Shown here: piece by piece, positions 19,392 to 28,503 of the stretch
How the letters are laid out: each line of letters begins with the position of its first letter
Position numbering within the stretch: the stretch's first letter is position 1
NCBI GenBank assembly: GCA_014359475.1
Contig: JACIZI010000013.1
Span: 1 to 64,000, forward strand
Length of the DNA: 64,000 nucleotides
From: Marinobacter sp.
Lineage (GTDB): Bacteria > Pseudomonadota > Gammaproteobacteria > Pseudomonadales > Oleiphilaceae
Reading direction: 5' to 3'
Translations under genes and position numbers: made by a program
The notes under the pieces: generated by a model
What the model saw: only the letters and a program-made list of their open reading frames with translations
Databases searched by the model: none
Told to the model about the DNA's origin: nothing

Positions 19392-19648
19392 GGGCATGGT
19401 CTGGTTATTAGATTGCTGAGGTACCGAACCAGTGTTAGCGTTAGAAAAGCATGATTTATAAACTACCCAGTCCGGAAACATGCAAATCCCGCATTCAGAC
19501 TGCCGATTGGCACGGAGCCCACTGCCCTTATTTGCATTGGGCAACAGCGGTAAATGGAATCCCACACCCCCTGAACTGGAAAGTTTAAGCGTATCCAATT
19601 AAGCTGCCAGGTCAATGGATTGTTGCACGGAAGCAGGAGGAAACAAGG

Positions 19649-20167
19649 ATGAGCAAACCTATCGTTTTACTGGGCGACCTGGGGCTGGACCACGACGGCT
19701 ACCCGCCCACGCCCGTTATCAGCGGCTCCCCCAATGTCATGGTCGACGGCAAGCCCGTCGCCAGAGTCGGCGACCAACTGGCCATGCACTCCAAGCCGTC
19801 TCACCCACCGCATCCGCGAGCGATTGCAGAAGGATCGTCCACCGTTATGATCAACGGTGTTCCGGCAGCCATCACCGGCGGCAAGGTCAGCTGCGGTGGC
19901 GTTACCGTTGGCAGCGGCAGCGTGGTCATTGGCGACAGCCCCGCAGCGGCGCCGTTTTCGGGCTCCACACCCCTGCCGAAAAGGCCTGAGGCTGCGCCAA
20001 TGGACGGCGAGAAAGCCGCCAAGAAGGTGAAAACAAACGCGGAATCTTCCAGGGCGCACAGCACTCCCCCGCCAGCCCAACTAAAGCAGAAAGAAGGGCC
20101 AACAGGCGAAACTACCACTGCCAACACCAGGCTGCAGCCGAAGAAGATTCCGGGGAACAAAGCGTAG
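19649..20167 (+). CDS. PAAR-domain protein (type VI secretion spike tip type)
   Basis: A 172-residue protein. Residues about 1-100 are a PAAR domain: repeated beta motifs with SPNVMVDGKPVARVGDQ, then HPPHPRAIAEGSSTVMINGV and SCGGVTVGSGSVVIGD, and the conserved His residues expected to bind Zn. The rest is a charged, low-complexity tail. No VgrG, Hcp or other T6SS gene is in the window, so it is an orphan cargo unit. RBS AGGAGGAAAC precedes the ATG. The tail ends at TAG 20165-20167, where another frame carries on into the LysM-like protein. Confidence 0.85.
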   Translation: MSKPIVLLGDLGLDHDGYPPTPVISGSPNVMVDGKPVARVGDQLAMHSKPSHPPHPRAIAEGSSTVMINGVPAAITGGKVSCGGVTVGSGSVVIGDSPAAAPFSGSTPLPKRPEAAPMDGEKAAKKVKTNAESSRAHSTPPPAQLKQKEGPTGETTTANTRLQPKKIPGNKA

Positions 20168-20196
20168 AACCAGGATTCCACATCGTCCGGCAACCC

Positions 20197-20532
20197 ATGA
20201 GCAAAGCTGAGCTTCTGACCCACCTGTACGGGGATGTCTCACTGAAGCCCAATCTGTTTGACGAACTGAATCCACAACTCGGTGAGCATATCCTGCCCGG
20301 ACAGATGGTCGTTCTTGGCGATCCCGAAGGACTCCAATGTACCGCCAAAGAACAGGAGCTCATGACAGCCGCAAAGCAGGTCAATGCCAAGGCCAGTGAG
20401 CTGACGGATGAGGAAGCGCAGTTCGCTGCTGACTATCACGATCTCATCGAAACCCCCTCTGTCAAGGTAGTTGGAACCTCACCTGATGTTAGACTCTCTC
20501 AACAAAGTGGGGCGAGACAGAGGTTTTCATGA
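20197..20532 (+). CDS. LysM-like N-terminal domain protein, candidate T6SS cargo component
   Basis: A 111-residue protein. The start resembles LysM-like modules attached to PAAR/effector proteins (LTHLYGD, ELNPQL, ILPGQMVVLGDP), followed by a short helical region. The frame stays open upstream of the ATG and reads GFHIVRQPM, a typical LysM opening, so the ancestral protein may have been joined to the PAAR protein or started further upstream. The remainder has no domain I recognise. Its stop overlaps the next small gene (ATGA). Confidence 0.6.
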   Translation: MSKAELLTHLYGDVSLKPNLFDELNPQLGEHILPGQMVVLGDPEGLQCTAKEQELMTAAKQVNAKASELTDEEAQFAADYHDLIETPSVKVVGTSPDVRLSQQSGARQRFS

Positions 20533-20693
20533 TTCGACACGTCCCTGTTTTTGGAAGGGATGTGGCTGAAAGAATTGGATCAGAGCCTGAGCCAGTTCCC
20601 TCCGGACTCAAGTGGACAGTAATTGCTCCGGTTTTTCTTTTTTATTTTTTTGGGTTTTCGTTTCTTCTTTCCGGGCTCCTGATGGAACACTGA
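20529..20693 (+). CDS. 54-residue single-TM protein coupled to the LysM-like gene
   Basis: Starts at the ATG overlapping the upstream TGA (ATGA, 20529-20532), which favours translational coupling. The N half is charged (MIRHVPVFGRDVAERIG). Residues about 28-52 form one strongly hydrophobic helix containing VFLFYFFGFSFLLSG, then EH and stop. No family recognised. In a PAAR/LysM setting, small TM proteins can be immunity proteins, holin-like accessories or adaptors; none is proven here. The T-rich coding of the helix is unlike neighbouring GC-rich genes. Confidence 0.55.
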   Translation: MIRHVPVFGRDVAERIGSEPEPVPSGLKWTVIAPVFLFYFFGFSFLLSGLLMEH

Positions 20694-20774
20694 TTCAATC
20701 ATCGTTGTCCGGAGCACCTTGGGGACCCTCTAAAGTAGCCAAGGACCATAGCGATATCACTGCAGTAAACAGCG

Positions 20775-20884
20775 ACCGGGCCGGGGGCGGCTTTCCAAAA
20801 CCGTGGAGCGCCAGGGAAGGCGCGACCCGAGCCCCCCAGGGATGGGTTCACGGGCGTGTTTTGGAAAGCCGCCCCCGGCCCGGT
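20775..20884 (+). repeat. Structured palindromic repeat, family 1, copy 2
   Basis: A perfect 27-bp outer stem (20775-20801 with 20858-20884) encloses the same two-arm core as copy 1: arm 1 GCGCC-AGGGAA-GGCGC, arm 2 with loop AGGGAT and bulge TTCAC. The outer helix begins ACCGGGCC here but AGGGGATT in copy 1, so the stems have changed together. It follows the PAAR cluster in the forward direction. Confidence 0.9.
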
Positions 20885-20923
20885 TGCCTGCACCCATACT
20901 GGCAGGCTAAATAACCGACAAAC

Positions 20924-21277
20924 TCAAAGCCACCGCTTGGGAAAATAAGGCATCCGATCCGACATAGCCTGGGCCATGGCAATAATCCCCCACAGCACAA
21001 ACGACGTGTGCAATACAATTGCCCACACCAGCGCAAAGGTCCAGAAGCCGCCTGTATTGCCCGACATAAACCAGGCCAGTGCCAGGCCAGAGCCTATCAG
21101 CACAGCCCCGATCACCGACATGAACGTGGCAGCCCGGGTATGAGCCCGGCGAATCTCAGGCATATCACCGGCACGGAAGAACTGCGCCAGCAACACGATA
21201 AAACTGATGATCGGCAAGATCAGCAAATTAAGCAGGTACCAGATAATTGGTACGACTGCTCCACTACCGGTTGTCAT
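20924..21277 (-). CDS. Small membrane protein co-transcribed with norQ, unknown function
   Basis: A 117-residue protein with three clear hydrophobic segments (about 8-33, 52-72 and 78-102) and a conserved-looking tail MAQAMSDRMPYFPKRWL. The ATG at 21277 overlaps the norQ end by 14 bp, indicating coupling; a longer frame upstream lies wholly inside norQ. I do not recognise the family. Its position at the end of the nirC-nirF-PhnD-norQ transcript suggests a denitrification accessory role, which is inference. Confidence 0.75.
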   Translation of the reverse strand: MTTGSGAVVPIIWYLLNLLILPIISFIVLLAQFFRAGDMPEIRRAHTRAATFMSVIGAVLIGSGLALAWFMSGNTGGFWTFALVWAIVLHTSFVLWGIIAMAQAMSDRMPYFPKRWL

Positions 21278-22052
21278 CCGGCTTTGTGAATACGGCATAC
21301 ACCACCTCCATGAGAGCAGAAACCGTTTCCTCGTCATCCGACAGGGGCTCAATCATGCCGGCCCGGCAGGCATCCACCGGTGGCAACCCGGCCCGGATCA
21401 GAAACGCTGTATTGATCAGCAGCCGCGTTGAAGCTGCCTCCTCCAGATCGTGATCTTTCAGGTTACGCAAGGCTTTCGCCAGTCCCACCAGTTGCGTGGC
21501 AAGATCCCGGTCGCAACCGGACTCTTCCATCACAATCGTCTGTTCTTCCTGCCCGGACGGGTAATCAAAGCGCAATGAGACAAAACGTTGCCGGGTACTG
21601 GGCTTCATGCCCTTCAGCAGGCTCTGGTAACCCGGATTGTAGGAAACCACCAGCATGAACCCCGGTGCCGCCGTCAGCAACTCACCGGTCCGTTCGATCG
21701 GCAGTTCCCGGCGATCATCGGCCAGCGGGTGCAGCACCACGGTGGTATCCTTGCGCGCCTCCACTACTTCATCAAGGTAGCAGATGCCCCCTTCCCGCAC
21801 CGCTTTTGTCAGGGGGCCATCCTGCCAGTAGGTCCCCTCCGGCCCGATCAAGTGTCGCCCCACCAGATCAGCAGCGGTCAGGTCATCGTGGCAGGCGACG
21901 GTGTAAACGGGCCGGCCAAGCTTCTCCGCCATGTAGCGGACAAACCGGGTCTTGCCACAACCGGTCGGCCCCTTGATCAGGACCGGAAGGCCGTTATCCG
22001 CGGCAGCCTGGAACAGCTCGATTTCATTGCCTGACGGCTGGTAAAACGTCAT
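21264..22052 (-). CDS. norQ: NorQ/NirQ/CbbQ-type MoxR AAA+ ATPase
   Basis: A 262-residue AAA+ protein: Walker A GPTGCGKTRF near residue 29, Walker B GGICYLDEVVEAR near 90, sensor-like VVSYNPGYQSLLKGMKPSTR, and arginine-finger region. With the vWA protein NorD it activates NO reductase. The ATG at 22052 (MTFYQPSGNE) is chosen over an upstream in-frame start at 22106. It is separated from norCBD by the PAAR cluster and sits in the nirC-nirF transcript, overlapping the PhnD-like gene by 4 bp. Confidence 0.93.
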   Translation of the reverse strand: MTFYQPSGNEIELFQAAADNGLPVLIKGPTGCGKTRFVRYMAEKLGRPVYTVACHDDLTAADLVGRHLIGPEGTYWQDGPLTKAVREGGICYLDEVVEARKDTTVVLHPLADDRRELPIERTGELLTAAPGFMLVVSYNPGYQSLLKGMKPSTRQRFVSLRFDYPSGQEEQTIVMEESGCDRDLATQLVGLAKALRNLKDHDLEEAASTRLLINTAFLIRAGLPPVDACRAGMIEPLSDDEETVSALMEVVYAVFTKPDDNR

Positions 22053-22843
22053 TGCACACCTTCCTTCGATGGAATCTCTCCGGGTGGCAGAAAACCGAAC
22101 ACCCAACCCGGAAATACTGAAAATTTCTGTCGGTCGTCTTCCCGCCTAAGCCCTGCCACTACTTGTTCACAGGACGCGAAAGCGCTGCTCCAGCGGGGGC
22201 CGCGATACCAGCCGGCCTGCACCGAAGGCTTCCCCGCCCAGGTCACGACCAGATCGTTTTTCTCCCGCAAAGGTTCCAGCCACCCGGCTTCGGCCACCGA
22301 CGCATGGGTATTGTTGTGCAGCAGCAAGCCGAGCGCAGACCCGTAATCCCCTGCGCCATAGAGCTGCTCAGGAGCCGGGTGTATTCCAGCGCGGGCCAGT
22401 GCAGCCAGCGGCAACTCGGCTCCCAGCGGATCAGGCCCGGTCACGATGGAAAGATCCCGGTCCACCAGTCCACTCAATGAGCGCACACCGGCCGTTCTGC
22501 GCGTTACCCAGACCGGCCGGGGTAACGCCAGATCACGATTCACGGCTATCAGTACCGGGTGGGGCTCGTCAGCCGGTGTACCGACGCGGAAAAGCATCGC
22601 TGCATCATCCGTGTCATTGTCGAACACCACCCGCAGCGAGCACCCTTGCTCACGCAACGACTTCTCAAGCCGGTTTCGGGCAACCTCCGGGTTGGCTTTG
22701 CCGGTCTCCACCGCCAGTACCGGATCTGATTGCTCATTGGCCCCGCCGGAGACGGGCAATCCGACTGCCAGCGTGGCTACTGCCAGAGTTATCGCGGGTC
22801 TACAAGCCAAGTGCGTGGGCCCGGTTGGTAAAAAAGATGCCAC
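22049..22843 (-). CDS. PhnD-like periplasmic binding protein inside the nir cluster
   Basis: A protein of about 264 residues with a hydrophobic export signal near residues 17-33 (PAITLAVATLAVGLPVSG) and a type 2 periplasmic-binding fold resembling PhnD-like proteins, for example RRTAGVRSLSGLVDRDLSIV and DYGSALGLLLHNNTHASVAEAG. No permease or ATPase is nearby, so it is not part of an evident ABC importer. The ATG at 22843 lies 44 bp inside nirF; a TTG at 22810 would give a more compact signal peptide. A link to heme d1 or NO metabolism is only suggested by position. Confidence 0.65.
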   Translation of the reverse strand: MASFLPTGPTHLACRPAITLAVATLAVGLPVSGGANEQSDPVLAVETGKANPEVARNRLEKSLREQGCSLRVVFDNDTDDAAMLFRVGTPADEPHPVLIAVNRDLALPRPVWVTRRTAGVRSLSGLVDRDLSIVTGPDPLGAELPLAALARAGIHPAPEQLYGAGDYGSALGLLLHNNTHASVAEAGWLEPLREKNDLVVTWAGKPSVQAGWYRGPRWSSAFASCEQVVAGLRREDDRQKFSVFPGWVFGFLPPGEIPSKEGVQ

Positions 22844-24017
22844 TGGGTTTTTCTGCCTCCAGCCTGGTGACCGGTTCCAGAGTCCGGGTGTTGTAGACCG
22901 TCACCCGATTGCTGTCCCGCGCGGATATCCAGACTTCTTCCCCCCGGGGGGTAAACTCCATATGCAGCACCGCCTCCCCCGGCTCCAGGGTGCGAATGAT
23001 TTCCCGGGTACGGGAATCAATCACCTGCACCACGTCGTTGCGGGGATGGGCAAAACTTACCCAGATCTGACGATTGTCGGGGCTGGCCATCACAAATACC
23101 GGCTGACCCTGCACGGGTATCCGGTCCTCCAGCGACCAGTTATTCATGTCCGCCACCAGCACCTGATGATGGCCCACCGCCGGCACAAAGGCCCGACCGT
23201 CGGCAATGGCCCAACCTTCAAGGTGAGGCATCTTGTAGACCGGCATTTGCTGTTCGCCCTTGCCGTATCCCGGCAGTATTTCTTGTACACCCTCCTCCGG
23301 GTTCCACAGGTCCAGCAGGGACAGACCGTCTTCCCCGAACAGGCCGGCGATGTAGTAACGCCCGTCCGGCGTAATCAATGCGTCATAAGGTGCCTCTCCG
23401 GCGTCGTAGCGTGTGACATTCATGCCTGCTGCGGCGCCCATATCCAGCGTCCAGATCTGGCCGGCATCGAACAGGCTGAACACAAAGAAGTTGCCCGGGG
23501 CGTCCACCAGCCCCACGGTCTTGGAGCGTCGGCTCGATCCATCGTCAGCTACGTAGGTGGCGGGTATGTCGGCAACCTCCTCCAGGGTGCGACTGTCAAA
23601 CACCTTGACGCCGCCGGGCTCATAGTTGGAAACCGCCACATGTCGGCCATCCTGGGAGATGGCACCACCAATACTGTTGCCCGACTGGAGGACCCGATTC
23701 ACCACGGAGCGTGTCAGAAGGTCGACTTTGGTCAGTCCGCCGTCCCGACCGAACACGTAACCGTACCGGCCATCCCGGGAATACACCACCGAGGCATGGG
23801 AGAGATCGCCCAACCCGGTAACACGTCCAAGCACTTCCCGGTCGGTGGTTTCAACCACCAGCACCGACCCGGTGGCCCGCTCGATGATCAGCCCCAGGTC
23901 ACCGGTTCCACGCAGCGCCGGTGCCGGTTCCACCGAGTCCTCGCCGGCTGGCATCATCTGGCAGCCGGACAGCAGAGCCAGGGCAAACATTGTGGTCAAC
24001 CAGTATGTGACCCTCAT
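22800..24017 (-). CDS. nirF: NirF, heme d1 biosynthesis lipoprotein
   Basis: A 405-residue periplasmic beta-propeller with a lipoprotein signal (LALLSGCQMM, lipobox Cys near residue 19). Blade repeats such as YSRDGRYGYVFGRDGG and ISQDGRHVAVSNYEPGG resemble the d1 domain of NirS and NirN. NirF acts late in heme d1 synthesis, in the conversion of the NirJ product toward dihydro-heme d1. It follows nirC leftward by 29 bp and overlaps the PhnD-like gene. Confidence 0.94.
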   Translation of the reverse strand: MRVTYWLTTMFALALLSGCQMMPAGEDSVEPAPALRGTGDLGLIIERATGSVLVVETTDREVLGRVTGLGDLSHASVVYSRDGRYGYVFGRDGGLTKVDLLTRSVVNRVLQSGNSIGGAISQDGRHVAVSNYEPGGVKVFDSRTLEEVADIPATYVADDGSSRRSKTVGLVDAPGNFFVFSLFDAGQIWTLDMGAAAGMNVTRYDAGEAPYDALITPDGRYYIAGLFGEDGLSLLDLWNPEEGVQEILPGYGKGEQQMPVYKMPHLEGWAIADGRAFVPAVGHHQVLVADMNNWSLEDRIPVQGQPVFVMASPDNRQIWVSFAHPRNDVVQVIDSRTREIIRTLEPGEAVLHMEFTPRGEEVWISARDSNRVTVYNTRTLEPVTRLEAEKPSGIFFTNRAHALGL

Positions 24018-24046
24018 GAAAACAGTTCCTCTTCGAAAGCGTGAAT

Positions 24047-24391
24047 TCAGTTCTCTGCGGCGCCCGGGCCCTGCACAAATGTACCGGACTTGAGGTGTCG
24101 GCTGATCCAGAGGACCTCCTCATCACTGAGCAAATCTTTCCAGGGCGGCATGGCGGTCCCACCCACGCCATCACGGATGATCGCGGCAACCGCTTCAACC
24201 GACAGCGCCTCAAGGTTCTCCGGTAATAATGCAGGCCCCAGTCCACCTTTCAGTGTCATACCATGACAGGAACCGCAGTCCTGCAGAACCATGTTGGTCA
24301 GTGCGCTGCCATCGGGCTCCGCCAGCACCTGCGCCGGTAACACATTGCCCAGGATCAGGGCCAACCCGAAGATAATTTTTTCAAAGCTCAT
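24047..24391 (-). CDS. nirC: NirC, periplasmic c-type cytochrome of nitrite reduction
   Basis: A 114-residue exported cytochrome c: signal peptide about 1-25 (MSFEKIIFGLALIL...), heme motif CGSCH, then GGLGPALLPENL and axial Met in GTAMPPWKDLLSD. NirC can reduce NirS or take part in heme d1 maturation. The ATG at 24391 is preferred; an upstream in-frame ATG at 24403 adds four residues. First gene of the leftward transcript, divergent from nirS. Confidence 0.9.
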   Translation of the reverse strand: MSFEKIIFGLALILGNVLPAQVLAEPDGSALTNMVLQDCGSCHGMTLKGGLGPALLPENLEALSVEAVAAIIRDGVGGTAMPPWKDLLSDEEVLWISRHLKSGTFVQGPGAAEN

Positions 24392-24540
24392 GACATTCCA
24401 CATTTCGCTACCGGCCTCATCCAGCCCCGATAATTTCAGGGTTACCGGTTACTACCGAGTCTGTCGAAATGTCCGGGCATGTGCGAGCACTCTTTGGGTA
24501 TACCACCGGCGGGGTACAGGTGCTGATAAAACGGGCAGTA

Positions 24541-24554
24541 ATGACTTTTATCAA
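24541..24554 (+). promoter_or_regulatory. FNR/DNR-type site upstream of nirS (imperfect)
   Basis: ATGACTTTTATCAA keeps a perfect right half (ATCAA) and a TGA left core of TTGAT-N4-ATCAA. It lies 63 bp before the nirS ATG, with a loose -10 candidate TATGGC at 24582-24587. The nirC start is about 150 bp away on the other side, so the site more likely serves nirS. Confidence 0.65.
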
Positions 24555-24604
24555 TGTTCTAAAACCTGATCAGGCGAACCCTATGGCTACTCTGCACAGA
24601 TTGA

Positions 24605-26341
<1,737 letters not shown>

Positions 26342-26376
26342 GACGGCAATAACAGGCTGAACCCGGAGGTGGTCTG

Positions 26377-26841
26377 ATGATACCTGACAGCACCAGCAGA
26401 AGACTGATCGACATGTACCAGCGCGGTCTGCCGGTTTGCGAACGGCCATACGAACAGATGGCCCGCGAACTGGGCACCAGCGAGGACGATGTGATCAGCC
26501 GCCTGCAATCCCTTCAGGAGAATCAGGTCATCAGCCGGGTCGGCCCGGTTTTCGAACACAGCCGGGCAGGTGCAAGCCTGCTGGCAGCCGTGGCGGCACC
26601 AGACGAGCAGATCGATCTGGTTGCCGCTACCATCAACCGTGCCCCGGGGGTAAACCACAACTACGCCCGGGAGCACACCTACAATCTCTGGTTCGTCATG
26701 ACAGCACCGGATGAAGACACTCTGGAAAATCGTCTGGACGAGCTGGAACACCAGCTTCAGCTGCCCATACTGCGGCTGCCGATGGTGGAGGGCTACCACA
26801 TTGATCTCGGATTCGCTATTGACTGGGAGGCAGTGACATGA
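26377..26841 (+). CDS. nirD: NirD, siroheme decarboxylase subunit (Lrp/AsnC-like)
   Basis: A 154-residue protein with an Lrp-type HTH domain (about 5-55) and an AsnC-like alpha/beta domain carrying VNHNYAREHTYNLWFV. NirDLGH proteins decarboxylate siroheme to didecarboxysiroheme in heme d1 synthesis; they are enzymes despite the HTH-like fold. The assignment as NirD rather than NirG is by position (nirD-L-G-H order). It overlaps nirL in ATGA. Confidence 0.88.
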   Translation: MIPDSTSRRLIDMYQRGLPVCERPYEQMARELGTSEDDVISRLQSLQENQVISRVGPVFEHSRAGASLLAAVAAPDEQIDLVAATINRAPGVNHNYAREHTYNLWFVMTAPDEDTLENRLDELEHQLQLPILRLPMVEGYHIDLGFAIDWEAVT

Positions 26842-27398
26842 GCCTCGCCAGCCAGACCCGGGCCAACCAGAGCACCTGGTTAAACACCGCACCCGACACC
26901 AGCGAGCTAGACCACATCAGCCCCTGGGGTCTTTTGCGCCTGCGCCAGCAACTGGAAATGGGCCTGCCCATTGCTCCGCGCCCGTATAAGGCGCTTGCGG
27001 AAAAAAGCGGCCTGACAGAGCAGCAGGTCATGGACGCAGTCCAGGCCTGGCAAGGCACCGGCATGATCAAACGCATCGGGCTGGTGGTGCGGCACCGCAC
27101 CCTGGGCTACACCGCCAACGCCATGGTGGTATGGGATGTACCGGACCAGCAGGTCTCAGAGCTGGGCAGGAGGCTGGCCGCGGCACCGTTTGTCACCTTG
27201 TGCTACCAGCGACCGCGCCGCCTTCCGGACTGGCCCTACAACCTGTTCTGCATGATCCATGGCACCGGCCGGGAGAGGGTTCTGCAACAGCTGGACAGCC
27301 TGGTCTCCGCACACAGTCTGGACGCAATACCCCGTGCCGTGCTGTTCAGCCCCCGGGCCTATCTGCAACGCGGAGGACGCTATGTCAGCAATGACTGA
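26838..27398 (+). CDS. nirL: NirL, siroheme decarboxylase subunit
   Basis: A 186-residue Lrp/AsnC-like subunit. HTH region KALAEKSGLTEQQVMDAVQ; second domain with VTLCYQRPRRLPDWPYNLFC, the form typical of NirL and NirH where NirD and NirG have HNYxREH. It pairs with NirD- or NirG-type subunits. The start overlaps the nirD stop and its end overlaps nirG. Confidence 0.88.
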   Translation: MSLASQTRANQSTWLNTAPDTSELDHISPWGLLRLRQQLEMGLPIAPRPYKALAEKSGLTEQQVMDAVQAWQGTGMIKRIGLVVRHRTLGYTANAMVVWDVPDQQVSELGRRLAAAPFVTLCYQRPRRLPDWPYNLFCMIHGTGRERVLQQLDSLVSAHSLDAIPRAVLFSPRAYLQRGGRYVSND

Positions 27399-27882
27399 AG
27401 CAAGCCAGAAGCCGGACACCCATACTGACAAGCCTGTCTTTACCGACACCGAACGGGCGATCATCAACCGGCTACAGGAAGGGCTGCCCCTGACCCGCTA
27501 TCCCTATGCGGATGTCGCCGCCGAACTTCAGATCGACGAAGCCACACTGCTCAGCCATCTCAAGGCGATGCTCAGCACGGGCCTGCTGACCCGCTTCGGC
27601 CCCATGTTTCACGCGGGGGAAATGGGCGGCGGTCTGACCCTGGCGGCGATGCGCATTCCGGAGTCGGAATTTGCACGGGTAACAGAGCAGGTCAACAGCT
27701 TCAGCGAGGTGGCCCATAACTATCGCCGGGAGCACGAACTCAACATGTGGTTTGTGCTGGCCACGGAAACACCGGAAGGCATTGCCGACACCATCCACCG
27801 TATTGAATCGATGACCGGCTTCCGGGTTTACAACATGCCCAAAGAGGAAGAGTTCCATGTCCACCTCCACTTCTCCGTCTGA
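27382..27882 (+). CDS. nirG: NirG, siroheme decarboxylase subunit
   Basis: A 166-residue NirD/NirG-type subunit with VAHNYRREHELNMWFVLATE matching the NirD signature. The ATG at 27382 is chosen because GGAGGA at 27372-27377 is a strong RBS at proper spacing; the frame is open further upstream within nirL but lacks an RBS. It overlaps nirL by 17 bp and nirH by 26 bp. Confidence 0.88.
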   Translation: MSAMTEASQKPDTHTDKPVFTDTERAIINRLQEGLPLTRYPYADVAAELQIDEATLLSHLKAMLSTGLLTRFGPMFHAGEMGGGLTLAAMRIPESEFARVTEQVNSFSEVAHNYRREHELNMWFVLATETPEGIADTIHRIESMTGFRVYNMPKEEEFHVHLHFSV

Positions 27883-28396
27883 GCGATTCAGTAACCAACA
27901 GGTGGATGCTGTAGACCGGGAACTGATCCTGGCCACCCAGTCCGGCCTGCCACTGGTCAGTGACCCCTGGAAACAACTGGGAGACCAGCTTGGTCTTAGC
28001 CCCGATAAGGTGCTGGCCCGCTTCCGGCGCATGAGCGAACGGGGTGTTATCCGCCGGGTGGCGGCGGTGCCGGACCATTACCGGCTGGGTTATCGTTTCA
28101 ACGGCATGACCGTGTGGGACGTGGCGGACCAGAGCATCAGCGAGCTGGGCGCACAGGTGGGCGAACTGCCCTTCGTCAGTCACTGTTACCGGCGGCCACG
28201 CCACCTGCCCTACTGGTCATTCAACCTGTTTGCCATGGTACACGGCACCACCCGGGAAGAGGTGGAAGACAAGGCTGCGAAAATCAGGGACCTGCTTGGC
28301 GCCGACTGCAGGGGCGGCACGATCCTGTACAGCTCCGCCATCCTGAAGAAAACCGGGCTGCGGCTGCGACGGTCCGGCACCGCCTCCGGAGGCTAA
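27857..28396 (+). CDS. nirH: NirH, siroheme decarboxylase subunit
   Basis: A 179-residue NirL/NirH-type subunit with FVSHCYRRPRRHLP-like text (VSHCYRRPRHLPYWSFNLFA), parallel to NirL. All four subunit genes overlap, consistent with stoichiometric assembly of NirDL and NirGH heterodimers. The tail KKTGLRLRRSGTASGG is basic. A 107-bp gap then separates it from nirJ. Confidence 0.88.
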   Translation: MSTSTSPSERFSNQQVDAVDRELILATQSGLPLVSDPWKQLGDQLGLSPDKVLARFRRMSERGVIRRVAAVPDHYRLGYRFNGMTVWDVADQSISELGAQVGELPFVSHCYRRPRHLPYWSFNLFAMVHGTTREEVEDKAAKIRDLLGADCRGGTILYSSAILKKTGLRLRRSGTASGG

Positions 28397-28503
28397 TTGA
28401 CTACACCGATTTACCCCGCCATCTACCCCACCGAAGGTATGGATAAGCGCGGGCAAAAAGCCAATAGTAAAAGCAGAAACACCGAGGGCACAGAGGATTC
28501 GCC

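Noticed and set aside
20612-20914. Forward 100-codon frame after the PAAR cluster
   Set aside because: Its second half is the repeat element and it overlaps the better supported 54-codon gene in another frame.
22446-24044. Forward 532-codon open frame opposite nirF
   Set aside because: It is antisense to nirF and the PhnD-like gene, which have clear motifs; composition (His/Gly/Arg-rich) is typical of an antisense shadow in GC-rich DNA.
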